From Luteibacter jiangsuensis (lineage in GTDB: Bacteria > Pseudomonadota > Gammaproteobacteria > Xanthomonadales > Rhodanobacteraceae), in the NCBI RefSeq assembly GCF_030812295.1, contig NZ_JAUSSK010000001.1, positions 1,054,001-1,118,000 of the forward strand: a stretch of 64,000 nucleotides of DNA, written 5' to 3'. Position numbers and translations under genes: made by a program. Positions 8,910-24,196 of this stretch are shown in pieces. Below the pieces are notes generated by a model. It had not been told where the DNA came from, did no database searches, and saw only the letters and a list, made by a program, of their open reading frames with translations. How positions within the stretch are numbered: the first letter of the stretch is position 1; every line of letters starts with the position of its first letter.

Positions 8910-9590
8910 TTAAGGACGCACCACGGCGAATACTTTTTCCACCACCATCTCGATCGGCATGCCGGTGGTATCGATCACCACGGCGCCCTCGGCGGGCTTC
9001 AACGGGGCGACCGGCCGCGACGCATCCCTTTCGTCACGTGCCTCGATCTCTCGTTGGAGAATGGCAAGTGTAACGCTCAGGCCCTTATCCTTCAACTGCT
9101 TATAGCGCCTTTTCGCGCGTTCGGCGGCGCTGGCCGTAAGGAAGAACTTATGGGCGGCATCGGGGAAAATCACCGTCCCCATGTCCCGCCCGTCCGCCAC
9201 CAGGCCCGGCGCCTTGCGGAAACCGTGCTGGAGGTCCACCAGGGCCTGGCGGACCGAGGGGATGACGGCGATGGCCGAGGCCGCCGCCCCTGCCGTTTCC
9301 GTGCGTAGTTCGTCCGTGGCGTCGTGGCCGTTCACCAGCACCCGGGTCTCCCCGCCGTCGGGGCTGGCCTGGAAGCGGATCTTCACGGTCTGCGCGCAGC
9401 GGGTGACGGCTTCGGCGTCGGAGAGGTCGATGCCCTCCTCTCCCGCCGCATAGCCCACGGCGCGATAAAGGGCGCCGGAATCGAGCAGGCGCCAGCCGAG
9501 CCGTTCGGCCACCAGGCGGCTGATGGTGCCCTTGCCCGAGCCGGACGGGCCGTCGATGGTCAGCACGGGGACGGCAGCCGGATGGGCCAT
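8910..9590 (-). CDS. cmk: Cytidylate kinase
   Basis: Phosphorylates CMP/dCMP to the diphosphate in pyrimidine nucleotide recycling. The 226-residue protein has the P-loop [22 protein letters not shown] near the N-terminus and the conserved [14 protein letters not shown] motif, followed by the kinase lid region with many Arg. Length fits the family (about 225-230). The start chosen ([14 protein letters not shown]) gives the usual short leader before the P-loop. It is upstream of rpsA on the same strand. Confidence 0.96.
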   Translation of the reverse strand: MAHPAAVPVLTIDGPSGSGKGTISRLVAERLGWRLLDSGALYRAVGYAAGEEGIDLSDAEAVTRCAQTVKIRFQASPDGGETRVLVNGHDATDELRTETAGAAASAIAVIPSVRQALVDLQHGFRKAPGLVADGRDMGTVIFPDAAHKFFLTASAAERAKRRYKQLKDKGLSVTLAILQREIEARDERDASRPVAPLKPAEGAVVIDTTGMPIEMVVEKVFAVVRP

Positions 9591-9715
9591 GGGATCAACC
9601 TCGTTCACGAAACGCGCATGATATCGCGTCGGCTGCCCGAAACCGGCCCATGGACAGCCTCCGGGGGCCGTGCTAAAAGCCCCCAACCTCTATGCGCCAC
9701 GGGTTGAAACGCTCC

Positions 9716-9976
9716 ATGTCCGACCACCTCCAGAGCCAGTTCGAGCGGGCTTACCTGGACCTCACCCGTCTTGGCCAACGGCCCGATAACGACACCCTCC
9801 TGCGTATCTATGCCCTTTACAAACAGGGCTCCGAGGGCGACGTCCAAGGCGACAAGCCCGGCTTCTTCGATTTCGTGGGCACCGCGAAGTACGAGGCCTG
9901 GGCGGCGCTGAAGGGCGTACCACGGGAAGAGGCGATGCGCGACTACATCGAACTGGTGAGGTCACTGGGAGGTTGA
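9716..9976 (+). CDS. Acyl-CoA-binding protein
   Basis: Small cytosolic four-helix protein that binds and buffers long-chain acyl-CoA esters. The 86 residues match the ACBP family in length and in the core pattern YALYKQGSEGD...PGFFDFVGTAKYEAWAALKG, including the YKQ and KxxxW ligand-contact residues. The start is the ATG of MSDHLQSQFERAY; an ATG eight codons upstream lacks family support. It is a single plus-strand gene between cmk (divergent) and the treY end (convergent). Confidence 0.93.
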   Translation: MSDHLQSQFERAYLDLTRLGQRPDNDTLLRIYALYKQGSEGDVQGDKPGFFDFVGTAKYEAWAALKGVPREEAMRDYIELVRSLGG

Positions 9977-9987
9977 GGGCCCCGCCC

Positions 9988-10056
9988 GGGGGAGCCGACC
10001 TTGTCAGCGGGCCAGATTGAGGCAAGCACCCCTCGCCGACAGGGTCGGCTCCCACC
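9988..10056. repeat. Inverted pair of REP-like units
   Basis: GGGGGAGCCGACCTTGTCAGCGG (9988-10010) faces GCAAGCACCCCTCGCCGACAGG... (10022-10056), the same family in opposite orientation. The pair lies directly after the acyl-CoA-binding gene and could act as a transcript 3' barrier. Confidence 0.75.
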
Positions 10057-10101
10057 AGATAGGTCAACCCTCCACCGGTCAGTCCGTAGCGGGGCGCTCT
10101 T

Positions 10102-10123
10102 GTGGGAGCCGATCATCGGCGAT
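10102..10123 (+). repeat. REP-like unit next to the treY stop
   Basis: GTGGGAGCCGATCATCGGCGAT ends one base before the treY stop codon. The stem here is GCCGAT-ATCGGC, a compensated variant of the other family members. Confidence 0.7.
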
Positions 10124-10124
10124 C

Positions 10125-12751
<2,627 letters not shown>

Positions 12752-12755
<4 letters not shown>

Positions 12756-14830
12756 GCGCGATGCCGGGTCTGGTCGATCGCGGCGCATACGGCGTGGGCG
12801 ATCGGGCCATCGAACAGGCGTGACGACGAATCGGGCATGCGCCTGCGCCAGTTGGGATGGATCGCGTCGGTGGGACCGGGAAGGTTGGGCTGTTCGTGCA
12901 GGCCGAGCACGTCTTCCACCGGAAAGATCGCCAGGGGCGCAGGTGCTTGCGATACGTGCCGGGCCGCCGCCACGACCACGGGCGAGATATCGTCCGGCGC
13001 AGGCGGGGCATCCTCGTTCCACGCGGAGCCGGACGCGAACAATGCCCGCCAGAGCATCACCCGCTCAACCTCACGCTGCGCCGCCTCGTCGACATCGGGG
13101 TTGTCGAGCCCGGTGCGTTTGCGCCACTCCACGTCGCGCCCGCTCCACCATCCCGCCACCGTCGCCACGTCGTGCGTGCTGGTCGTCGCCATGGCCTTGC
13201 CGGACCAGTCCGCCGGGGCGATGAAGCCACCGTCCGCGGCGCGCTCGAACCAGAGCACGCGAATACCGAGGACACCTTTATCGGCGATCGTCTGGCGAAA
13301 GTCGGCCGGTACGGTGCCCAGGTCCTCGCCGATGACGATGGCGCGGTGCGCATGCGATTCCAGCGCGATCAACCGCAACATGTCGCTGAGCGGATAGCGC
13401 ACGTAAGCGCCCTCGGTCGCGCCCGAGCCATGGGGCACCATCCACAGGCGCTTCAATCCCAACACATGGTCGATGCGCACGCCGCCGGCATGCGCCAGCG
13501 CGGCGCGCAGCATGCCGATGAATCCCTTGAAGCCGGTCTCGCGCAAGCCGCGCGGCGAGAACGTGGTGAGCCCCCAATCCTGGCCCAGCCGGTTGAGCGC
13601 ATCCGGTGGTGCACCCACGGACAGGCCGTTGAGCACTTCCTTCTGGTGGGCCCACGCATGACTCCCGCCCGCGTCGGCACCCACCGCCAGGTCGGCCACC
13701 AGGCCGATGGCCATGCCCGCGTCGCGTGCCGCCTTCTGCGCTCCCTCCAACCCCTGAGTAGCGAGCCATTGCAGCCACGCGTGAAACGATACTTCACGGG
13801 CGTGCTCGCGGGCGAAGGCCGCCACGTCGGGGCTGGCCGGATCATGGAACGCTTCCGGCCAGCCCTGCCAGCCGCCCGCTCTTCCATGCGCGGTGAAGTC
13901 GGCATGCAATGCCTCGAAGCGCGCATGGCGTTCCAACGGTTCGCCTTGTTCGCGCCGGAACCGGGCGAAGCGTTCCGAATGCACGATATCCACCGACGCC
14001 CACTCGAACACGGAACGGAGGATCGTCATCCGTGCACGCGCGGCACGTGGCCAGTCGATCAACTCGAGCCATTCGAGTTCGGCCAGCTCCTGGCGCAGGT
14101 TGTGCGTGTCGATCACCGCGCGCACGGTCTGTTCGCCGCTGGTCCGCACCGGATCGATGTACAGGCCATTGAGGAACAGTCGGCTCGACGGCGCATACGG
14201 GCTGTAGCGCTCAGGGGCTGCCGCGAACAAGGCGTGCAGCGGGCTGATCGCCAGGGCATCCGCACCCTTTTCCGCGGCGGCCTTCGCACAGAGTTCCAGT
14301 GCCGTGAAATCACCGATGCCGCCGTCGCCGGGCCGGCGCAAGCTGGACATCTGCACCGCGACACCCCAAGGCCGGTTAGCGGAGGCGATGTCGCCGATGC
14401 CGAAAGCGCGCGGTGGCGCGACAGCGAGCGTGACCGGCTCCTCGTCGAGCAGTAACGTGTAGTAACCGGGCATGGCCGGCGCACCGACAAACCGCTCGCC
14501 GGATGGCAAGGCGCCCTCGCTGACCCGGCCGCCTTCGTCCGTCACGATCTTCCACGACCGGCCGCGCGCCGCCACCGGTAGCTCGACCTGTCCACCCGCG
14601 TCGGCGGTAAGCAGCCTCGGTGGCTGCCGGCCGCTCCGCTCTTCCTCCATGCGCCGCAAGCTCGCCTCGACATCGTCCGCGTTGTCCGCCGGCAACCCCA
14701 GGGCCTGCAAGACCGAGCGCACCGTGCGCGCCGGCGTCGATTGCGGCCGGTCGAGTGCGTCGCGCCAGTTCACGTCGATTCCGGCCTGCTCGGCCAGTAA
14801 CGCGAGGCGGTCATCGAGGGGCTCGTTCAC
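12752..14830 (-). CDS. malQ: 4-alpha-glucanotransferase (amylomaltase)
   Basis: Disproportionates linear maltodextrins, so it can lengthen short chains into substrates for TreY. The 692-residue protein belongs to GH77: GVRIDHVLGLKRLWMVP holds the nucleophile Asp, VIGEDLGTVP the acid Glu, and STHDVATVAGWW the third carboxylate. The N-terminal 130 residues are the MalQ-specific extension. The start is GTG (bases 14828-14830), three bases past the treZ stop; no ATG is better placed. It overlaps treY in GTGA. An amylomaltase between treZ and treY is common in trehalose operons of this group. Confidence 0.95.
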
Positions 14831-14833
14831 GAA

Positions 14834-16585
14834 TCAGGACTCCAGGCAGGCGAGCGTACGGCGGGCGGGAAGCAAGCCGCGCGAAACGGATGCGATATCG
14901 GCGGCATCGCCATGCAACCAGGCCGCGGACGGCGATGGTGGCTTCACGAGGGTGACGTCGATGTCGGCGAAATTGACGAACAACGTGAGCGACGACCCGC
15001 CCAACGACCAGCGCGCGATGAAGGCGCACTCGCCCGCCGCTTCGGCCCCCAAGCTGCGCGCCTGCTCGATATGCGGGGCGACGTGCTTCTGCCGCGCCGC
15101 GATCAATTCACGAACGAGCGTCCGGCGCGCGTCGCCGCGTTCGCGATCCCTCACGGGAATGGACGCGGTAAACGTGGCGTATTCGTTGGGATCGGGAATA
15201 TCCTCACCGGAGAATCCGGTGAAGGCGTCGAATTCCTTGCGCCGGCCATCGCGCACGGCCTTGCGCAGGTCTTCATCGGGGAAGTCGGTGAAGAACAGGA
15301 ACGGCGTCCGGCTGGCCCATTCCTCGCCCATGAACAGCATGGGTACGAAAGGTGCCAGCAGGAGCAGCGCGAGCGCGGCCTCGAGCGTTTCCGGGGAAAC
15401 GAGGATACTCAGCCGGTCCCCGAACGCGCGATTGCCCACCTGGTCATGGTTCTGCAGGAAGTTCACGAATCGCGATGGCGGCAGGTGGGCGCTGGGCTCG
15501 CCGCGACGGCGACCGCCCATCGGCTCGCCCTGGAAGGCGAAGCCTTCGCGCAGGCAGCGCAGCAGCTTGTCCATCGGCGGATGGTAGTGCGCGTAATAGC
15601 CCTCTCTCTCTCCGGTGAGCAGCACGTGCAGCGCATTGTGGAAATCGTCGTTCCATTGCGCGTCGAACCGGCCACGGCCGAGCAGGTGGGCCTGGTTGGC
15701 TTCGTTCTCGAGAATGAGGTGCACATGACGCCCCGGCTCCACGGCGGCATGCACGCGATCCGCCAGCGTTGCCAGCCAACCGGCATTACCGATCGCGTGC
15801 ACCGCGTCGAACCGCAGGCCGTCGAAACGGAACTCTTGCAACCAGTAGAGCGCGTTGTGCACGAAGTAATCGCCCACCTGCGGCGTTGCCACACCGATGG
15901 CCGCGCCCCACGGCGTATGCGTGGATTCGTCGAAGAACGGCGACGCATACGCGCCGAGGTAGTTGCCCTCCGGTCCGAAGTGGTTGTAGACCACGTCGAG
16001 GAAGATCATCAGCCCGACCCCGTGCGCCGTGTCGACCAGCGACTTCAGGTCGTCGGGCGACCCATAGGCGTCCGCCGGGGCAAAAGGCAACACGCCGTCA
16101 TAGCCCCAGTTGCGCTCACCCGCGAACTCGGCGATGGGCATCAGTTGGACGGCGGTGATACCCAACGAGGCGAGGTGTGGCAAGACCATCTCCACGCCAT
16201 GGAACCCGCCGAGTGCACCCACGTGCAGTTCGTAGATCACGGTTTCGTGCCAGGGCCGCCCGCGCCAACCGGCGTGCCGCCATGCGTACCCCACGGGATC
16301 GGTGACCATGCTGAAGCCGTGCACGTCGCCACCGGCCTGCCGGCGCGAAGCGGGATCGGGCACTACCAGGCCATCGCCGAGACGGAAGCGATAGCCGGAA
16401 CCCACCTCGGCGGGAAGCACGCATTCGAACCAGCCGTCGTCCAGCGCGCGCATCGGCAAGGCGTGCCCGTCGTCGCATTCGATCGATACCGTATCCACGT
16501 CGGGAGCCCAAAGCCGGAAACGGGTGCGGCCATCGCCCAGGTGCCTGGCGCCATACGGCATCGCGTGGACGAAGGTATCGCTCAT
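14834..16585 (-). CDS. treZ: Malto-oligosyltrehalose trehalohydrolase
   Basis: GH13 enzyme that cleaves trehalose from the ends made by TreY. The 583 residues start with a beta-sandwich (CBM48-like) domain, TRFRLWAPDVDTVSIEC, then the barrel: LDVVYNHFGPEGNYLGAY, FRFDGLRFDAVHAI (nucleophile Asp), HLILENEANQAHLLGR (acid Glu) and NFLQNHDQVGNRAFGDR (transition-state Asp). These are TreZ-type sequences, notably the ENEAN motif. The start overlaps the glgX stop in ATGA. Length is typical. Confidence 0.96.
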   Translation of the reverse strand: MSDTFVHAMPYGARHLGDGRTRFRLWAPDVDTVSIECDDGHALPMRALDDGWFECVLPAEVGSGYRFRLGDGLVVPDPASRRQAGGDVHGFSMVTDPVGYAWRHAGWRGRPWHETVIYELHVGALGGFHGVEMVLPHLASLGITAVQLMPIAEFAGERNWGYDGVLPFAPADAYGSPDDLKSLVDTAHGVGLMIFLDVVYNHFGPEGNYLGAYASPFFDESTHTPWGAAIGVATPQVGDYFVHNALYWLQEFRFDGLRFDAVHAIGNAGWLATLADRVHAAVEPGRHVHLILENEANQAHLLGRGRFDAQWNDDFHNALHVLLTGEREGYYAHYHPPMDKLLRCLREGFAFQGEPMGGRRRGEPSAHLPPSRFVNFLQNHDQVGNRAFGDRLSILVSPETLEAALALLLLAPFVPMLFMGEEWASRTPFLFFTDFPDEDLRKAVRDGRRKEFDAFTGFSGEDIPDPNEYATFTASIPVRDRERGDARRTLVRELIAARQKHVAPHIEQARSLGAEAAGECAFIARWSLGGSSLTLFVNFADIDVTLVKPPSPSAAWLHGDAADIASVSRGLLPARRTLACLES

Positions 16586-18690
16586 GCCGGTTCCGTCCTC
16601 GCCGACGCGGTCAGGAGGATCACACTGCGTCCTTCCACCTCGACCGACGATTCGCTCCAGGGCGTTTCCGGCGCGGACGGCATGGCGCTGTTGCAGCTCA
16701 TCCGCCAGTTCACGGCAGGCTGGGGAAGGTTGAACACGTGCTTCTCGGGCGTGGCGTTGATCAGGACCAGGGTCACGTCGGCGCGCTTATCCCCGTACGC
16801 CTGCGCGCGGCGCAACGCCAGCAAGCGGCCTTCCGTGTATTCCCAGGTCTCCTGGGTCATCTCCGTGCCGCTTTCGTCGAACCACGTCACTTCGCGCATG
16901 CCCGGAGCCACCTCCGTGTCTCCACGCAGGAAGTGCGCCGCCCTCAACGTCGGGTGCTTTTCACGAAGGCGGATGAGGCGTGCGACGAAATCGGTCAGCT
17001 CCCTGCCCCGTTCCTCCGTGGCCAGTTTCCAGTCATACCAGGACAGTTCGTTGTCCTGGCAGTACGCGTTGTTGTTGCCCTGCTGCGTGCGGCCGAATTC
17101 ATCGCCACCCAGCAGCATGGGCGTGCCGTGCGAGAAGAACAGCGTGGACAGCATGGCGCGCTTGGCGCGATCGCGCGCGATACGGATAGCGGGATCGTCC
17201 GTCGGACCTTCCACCCCGTAGTTGTAGCTTTCGTTGTCGTTGCCGCCGTCGCGGTTGTCCTCGCCGTTGGCTTCGTTGTGCTTGTCGTTGTAGCTGACCA
17301 GGTCTTCCAGCGTGAACCCGTCATGCGCGGTGAGGAAATTCACCGACGACCAGGGTTTACGCCGATGGTGGTCGAACAGCTCGCCGGAGGCTTGCAGGCG
17401 TCCGGCGAGCACGCCGCGCATGTTGGAATCGCCTTTCCAGAACTTTCGGACGTCATCGCGGAACTGACCATTCCACTCGGCGAAACCCGCCGGATGGTTG
17501 CCCAACTGGTAACCGCCAGGTCCGATGTCCCAAGGTTCGGAAATCAGCTTCACGTTCGCCAACACCGGGTCCTGGCGCATGGCGTCGAACAGACCGCAAC
17601 AGGGGTCGAAGCCGTGCTCCTCGCGGCCGAGGCTCACGCCGAGATCGAAGCGGAAGCCGTCCACGTGGAAGGTCTGCACCCAGTAGCGCAAGGAATCCAT
17701 CACCAGCTGGAGTACCCGCGGATGCGCGGTGTTCACCGTGTTGCCGGTGCCGGTATCGTTGATGCAATAGCGCGGGTCGTCCGGCATCAACCGGTAGTAG
17801 CTCTTGTTGTCGAGGCCCCGGAACGACATGGTGGTGCCCAGCTCGCTTCCCTCGCAGGTGTGGTTGTAGACCACGTCGAGGATCACTTCGATGCCGGCCG
17901 CGTGCAGCGCCTGCACCGCCGCACGAATCTCGTTCAGCGCGCCCTCGGCGAGATAGGCGGGCTCGGGAGCGAAGAAGGCCAGCGTGTTGTAGCCCCAGTA
18001 GTTACGCAGCTTCATCTCCGTGAGGCGGCGGTCCTGCAGGAAGGCATGCACGGGAAGGAGTTCCACCGCGGTGACGCCGAGCTTCACCAGGTAGTCGATC
18101 ACATAGGGATCGGCCAGTGCGATGAAGGTACCGCGTTCGTGCTGGCGGATACGCTTCAAGGTGCGCGTGAAACCCTTCAGGTGGGTCTCGTAGATCACCG
18201 TTTCCTTCCACGGCGTGTGCGGCCGGTTGCCGTGGGTCCAGTGCATCGGTTCGTCGACGACCACGGCCTTGGGCATCGCCGCCGCGCTGTCGCGCCGGTC
18301 GAACGACAGGTCGGCGCGTGACGAAGCCACCCGGTAACCGTGCAGGGCATCCGACCAGCGCACCTGTCCGTGCAGCAGGCGCGCATACGGGTCGAGCAGC
18401 AACTTGTTGGGATTGAAACGATGCCCTTCCTCGGGAGCGTAGGGGCCATACGCGCGAAACCCGTACAACGTGCCGCCGCGGACGCGAGGCAGGTAGCCGT
18501 GCCAGATCTCGTCGGTGCACTCGGGTAATTCGTAGCGTGCGATTTCGCGCTTGCCCGACGGATCGAACAGGCATAGCTCGATGCGCTCGGCATGGGCGGA
18601 GAACACGGCGAAGTTGGTTCCCATGCCGTCACACGTGGCACCGAGCGGGTACGGCGTTCCAGGCTGCATGCGTTCGGGAAGGACAGGCAT
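16582..18690 (-). CDS. glgX: Glycogen debranching enzyme GlgX
   Basis: Isoamylase-type GH13 enzyme that removes alpha-1,6 branches from limit dextrins, giving linear chains for MalQ and TreY. The 702-residue protein has an N-terminal CBM48 (GTNFAVFSAHAERIELCLFD) and barrel motifs FHVDGFRFDLGVSLGR, ISEPWDIGPGGYQLG and FLTAHDGFTLEDLVSYNDKHNEANGEDN, the last diagnostic of GlgX. I chose the ATG at 18690, which has GAGGA five bases upstream. A TTG at 18705 would overlap the glgB stop in the style of neighbouring junctions and cannot be excluded. It overlaps treZ in ATGA. Confidence 0.95.
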   Translation of the reverse strand: MPVLPERMQPGTPYPLGATCDGMGTNFAVFSAHAERIELCLFDPSGKREIARYELPECTDEIWHGYLPRVRGGTLYGFRAYGPYAPEEGHRFNPNKLLLDPYARLLHGQVRWSDALHGYRVASSRADLSFDRRDSAAAMPKAVVVDEPMHWTHGNRPHTPWKETVIYETHLKGFTRTLKRIRQHERGTFIALADPYVIDYLVKLGVTAVELLPVHAFLQDRRLTEMKLRNYWGYNTLAFFAPEPAYLAEGALNEIRAAVQALHAAGIEVILDVVYNHTCEGSELGTTMSFRGLDNKSYYRLMPDDPRYCINDTGTGNTVNTAHPRVLQLVMDSLRYWVQTFHVDGFRFDLGVSLGREEHGFDPCCGLFDAMRQDPVLANVKLISEPWDIGPGGYQLGNHPAGFAEWNGQFRDDVRKFWKGDSNMRGVLAGRLQASGELFDHHRRKPWSSVNFLTAHDGFTLEDLVSYNDKHNEANGEDNRDGGNDNESYNYGVEGPTDDPAIRIARDRAKRAMLSTLFFSHGTPMLLGGDEFGRTQQGNNNAYCQDNELSWYDWKLATEERGRELTDFVARLIRLREKHPTLRAAHFLRGDTEVAPGMREVTWFDESGTEMTQETWEYTEGRLLALRRAQAYGDKRADVTLVLINATPEKHVFNLPQPAVNWRMSCNSAMPSAPETPWSESSVEVEGRSVILLTASARTEPA

Positions 18691-18701
18691 CGGATTCCTC
18701 G

Positions 18702-20881
18702 TCAATCGGCCACGAAGATGACCGTGGAAAGGGGCGGCAGGCTGATCACCAGCGAGCGGTCGAAGCCGTGCGCGGGAACGTCTTGCGCGTGTCGCTCACC
18801 TTCGTTGCCCACGCCGGACCCGCCGTAGTCCGCCGCGTCGGAATTGATCGCTTCGCACCAGCGCCCCCCTTCCGGTACGCCGATGCGGAAGCCATGGCGA
18901 GGCGTCGGGGTCATGTTGCTGACCACCAGGGCAGGCCGCTCGCGCTCGGCCAGGCGCAGCCAGGCGAAGACGCTCTGCGCGGCATCGTCGCCGATCACCC
19001 AGCGGAACCCATGAGGGTCGGTATCCCACGCGTGCAGGGCGGGTGTCGAGGCGTACAGGAAGTTCAGGTCGCGCACGAGTTTCTGCACGCCGAGGTGCAA
19101 GGGATGGTCGAGAAGGTCCCAGGCGATCTGGGCATCGTGGTTCCATTCATGGGGCTGGCCGATCTCGCCCCCCATGAACAGCAACTTCTTGCCGGGGTGC
19201 CCCCACATGAAGCCGTAGTACGCGCGCAGGTTCGCAAAGCGCTGCCATTCGTCACCGGGCATGCGGCCGAGTAACGAGCGCTTGCCGTGCACCACCTCGT
19301 CATGGGACAGCGGCAGCACGAATTTCTCCGAATACGCGTAAACCATGCTGAAGGTCATCTCGCCGTGGTGCCAGCGCCGGTGGATCGGGTCACGTGACAT
19401 GTACTCCAGCGAATCGTGCATCCAGCCCATGTTCCACTTGAAGGTGAAGCCGAGGCCGCCCTGCTCCACCGGCTGGGTCACACCGGGCCACGCCGTGGAT
19501 TCCTCGGCGATGGTCATGCAATCCGGATGGCGCTCCGCCACCAGCTGGTTGACGCGGCGCAGGAAGGCGATGGATTCCAGGTTCTCGCGGCCGCCGTACA
19601 TGTTCGGTACCCATTCGCCCTGCTTGCGCGAGTAGTCGCGATAGAGCATCGAGGCCACCGCATCCACGCGCAGGCCATCGACATGGAAGCGTTCGAGCCA
19701 TGCCAGCGCACTGGCGACGAGGAAGGCCGATACCTCATTGCGGCCGAGGTTGAAGATCAGCGTGTTCCAGTCCTGGTGGAAACCCTCGCGCGGATCGGCA
19801 TGTTCATACAATGGCGTGCCGTCGAAGTGCGCCAGACCGTGGATGTCCGTCGGGAAATGCGCCGGTACCCAATCGACGATCACGCCGATGCCTGCCTCGT
19901 GGCAGCGGTCGACGAAACGCGCGAAGGCATCGGGAGTGCCGAAACGCGAGGTCGGCGCGAATTGCCCGAGCGGCTGGTAACCCCACGAGCCGCCGAACGG
20001 ATGCTCGGAGACCGGCAGCAACTCGATATGCGAAAACCCCATCCCGGCGACGTAAGGAATCAGGCGTTCGCCGAGTTCGTCCCAATGCAACTCGCCGCCA
20101 TCCTTTCCGCGCAACCACGATCCGGCGTGCAACTCGTAGATGGTCAAGGGCGAGCCTGCATGATGCAACGCACCGCGCCGGCGAAGCCAGGCATCGTCCG
20201 TCCAGTGGAAGGCCGCGGGATCAGCCACGATCGAGGCCGTCGCGGGCGGCAGTTCGGCGGCCAGCGCGACCGGGTCGGCGCGTTGGGTCAACGAGCCGTC
20301 CGCACCCCATATCTCGTATTTGTAACGCGCCCCTGCGAGGAGGCCCGGTATGAACAGCTCCCAGACCCCGGCCGGCACGCGCTTGCGCATCGGGTGACGG
20401 CGCCCGTCCCAGCTGTCGAAATCGCCCACGACGCTGACACGCTTCGCATTCGGCGCCCATACCGCGAAGCGCACCCCGTGCACACCATCGATGGTGACCG
20501 GGTGGGCACCCAGGCAACGGAACAACTCGATATGGCTGCCGTCGGAAAGCCTGCGAAGGTCTTCCTCGCCCAGCAGGGTGCCGAAGGCGTAGGGATCATG
20601 GGTGTCCTGCGTGGCCGACGGCCAATGCACGCGCAACCGGTATGCGGGCGCCTCGACGAACCCCGCGAACAGTCCCCCCGGATGGACCCGCGCCAGCTCG
20701 GCGATCACATGGCCCCCGGCATCGATCAACTCGACGCCCTGGGCGCCGGGTTGCAAGGCACGAACCACCCGACGCCCGTCCAGCGTGTGCGGGCCGAGCA
20801 GCGCGAATGGATCGCCGTGCCGGCCCTCGACCAGCGCGTCGGTCGCGGCGGGATCGGCCAGGCCGAAGGTGCGGGGATCGG

Positions 20882-20885
<4 letters not shown>
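18702..20885 (-). CDS. glgB: 1,4-alpha-glucan branching enzyme
   Basis: Introduces alpha-1,6 branches into the glucan made by GlgE. The 727 residues match GlgB length (728 in Escherichia coli). Order: N1 domain ([15 protein letters not shown]), CBM48 ([25 protein letters not shown]), then the barrel with [21 protein letters not shown] (nucleophile Asp) and [15 protein letters not shown] (acid Glu). The start is GTG overlapping the treS TGA in GTGA; the longer open frame upstream lies inside treS. Branching enzyme next to glgE is the usual GlgE-pathway arrangement. Confidence 0.96.
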
Positions 20886-24193
<3,308 letters not shown>

Positions 24194-24196
24194 GGA

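Noticed and set aside
12756-12788. ATG start for treY eleven codons upstream
   Set aside because: The GTG overlapping the malQ stop gives the family N-terminus and matches other junctions in the operon; kept as an alternative only.
18691-18705. TTG start for glgX overlapping the glgB stop
   Set aside because: The ATG at 18690 has a good GAGGA site; TTG is rarer. Not excluded.
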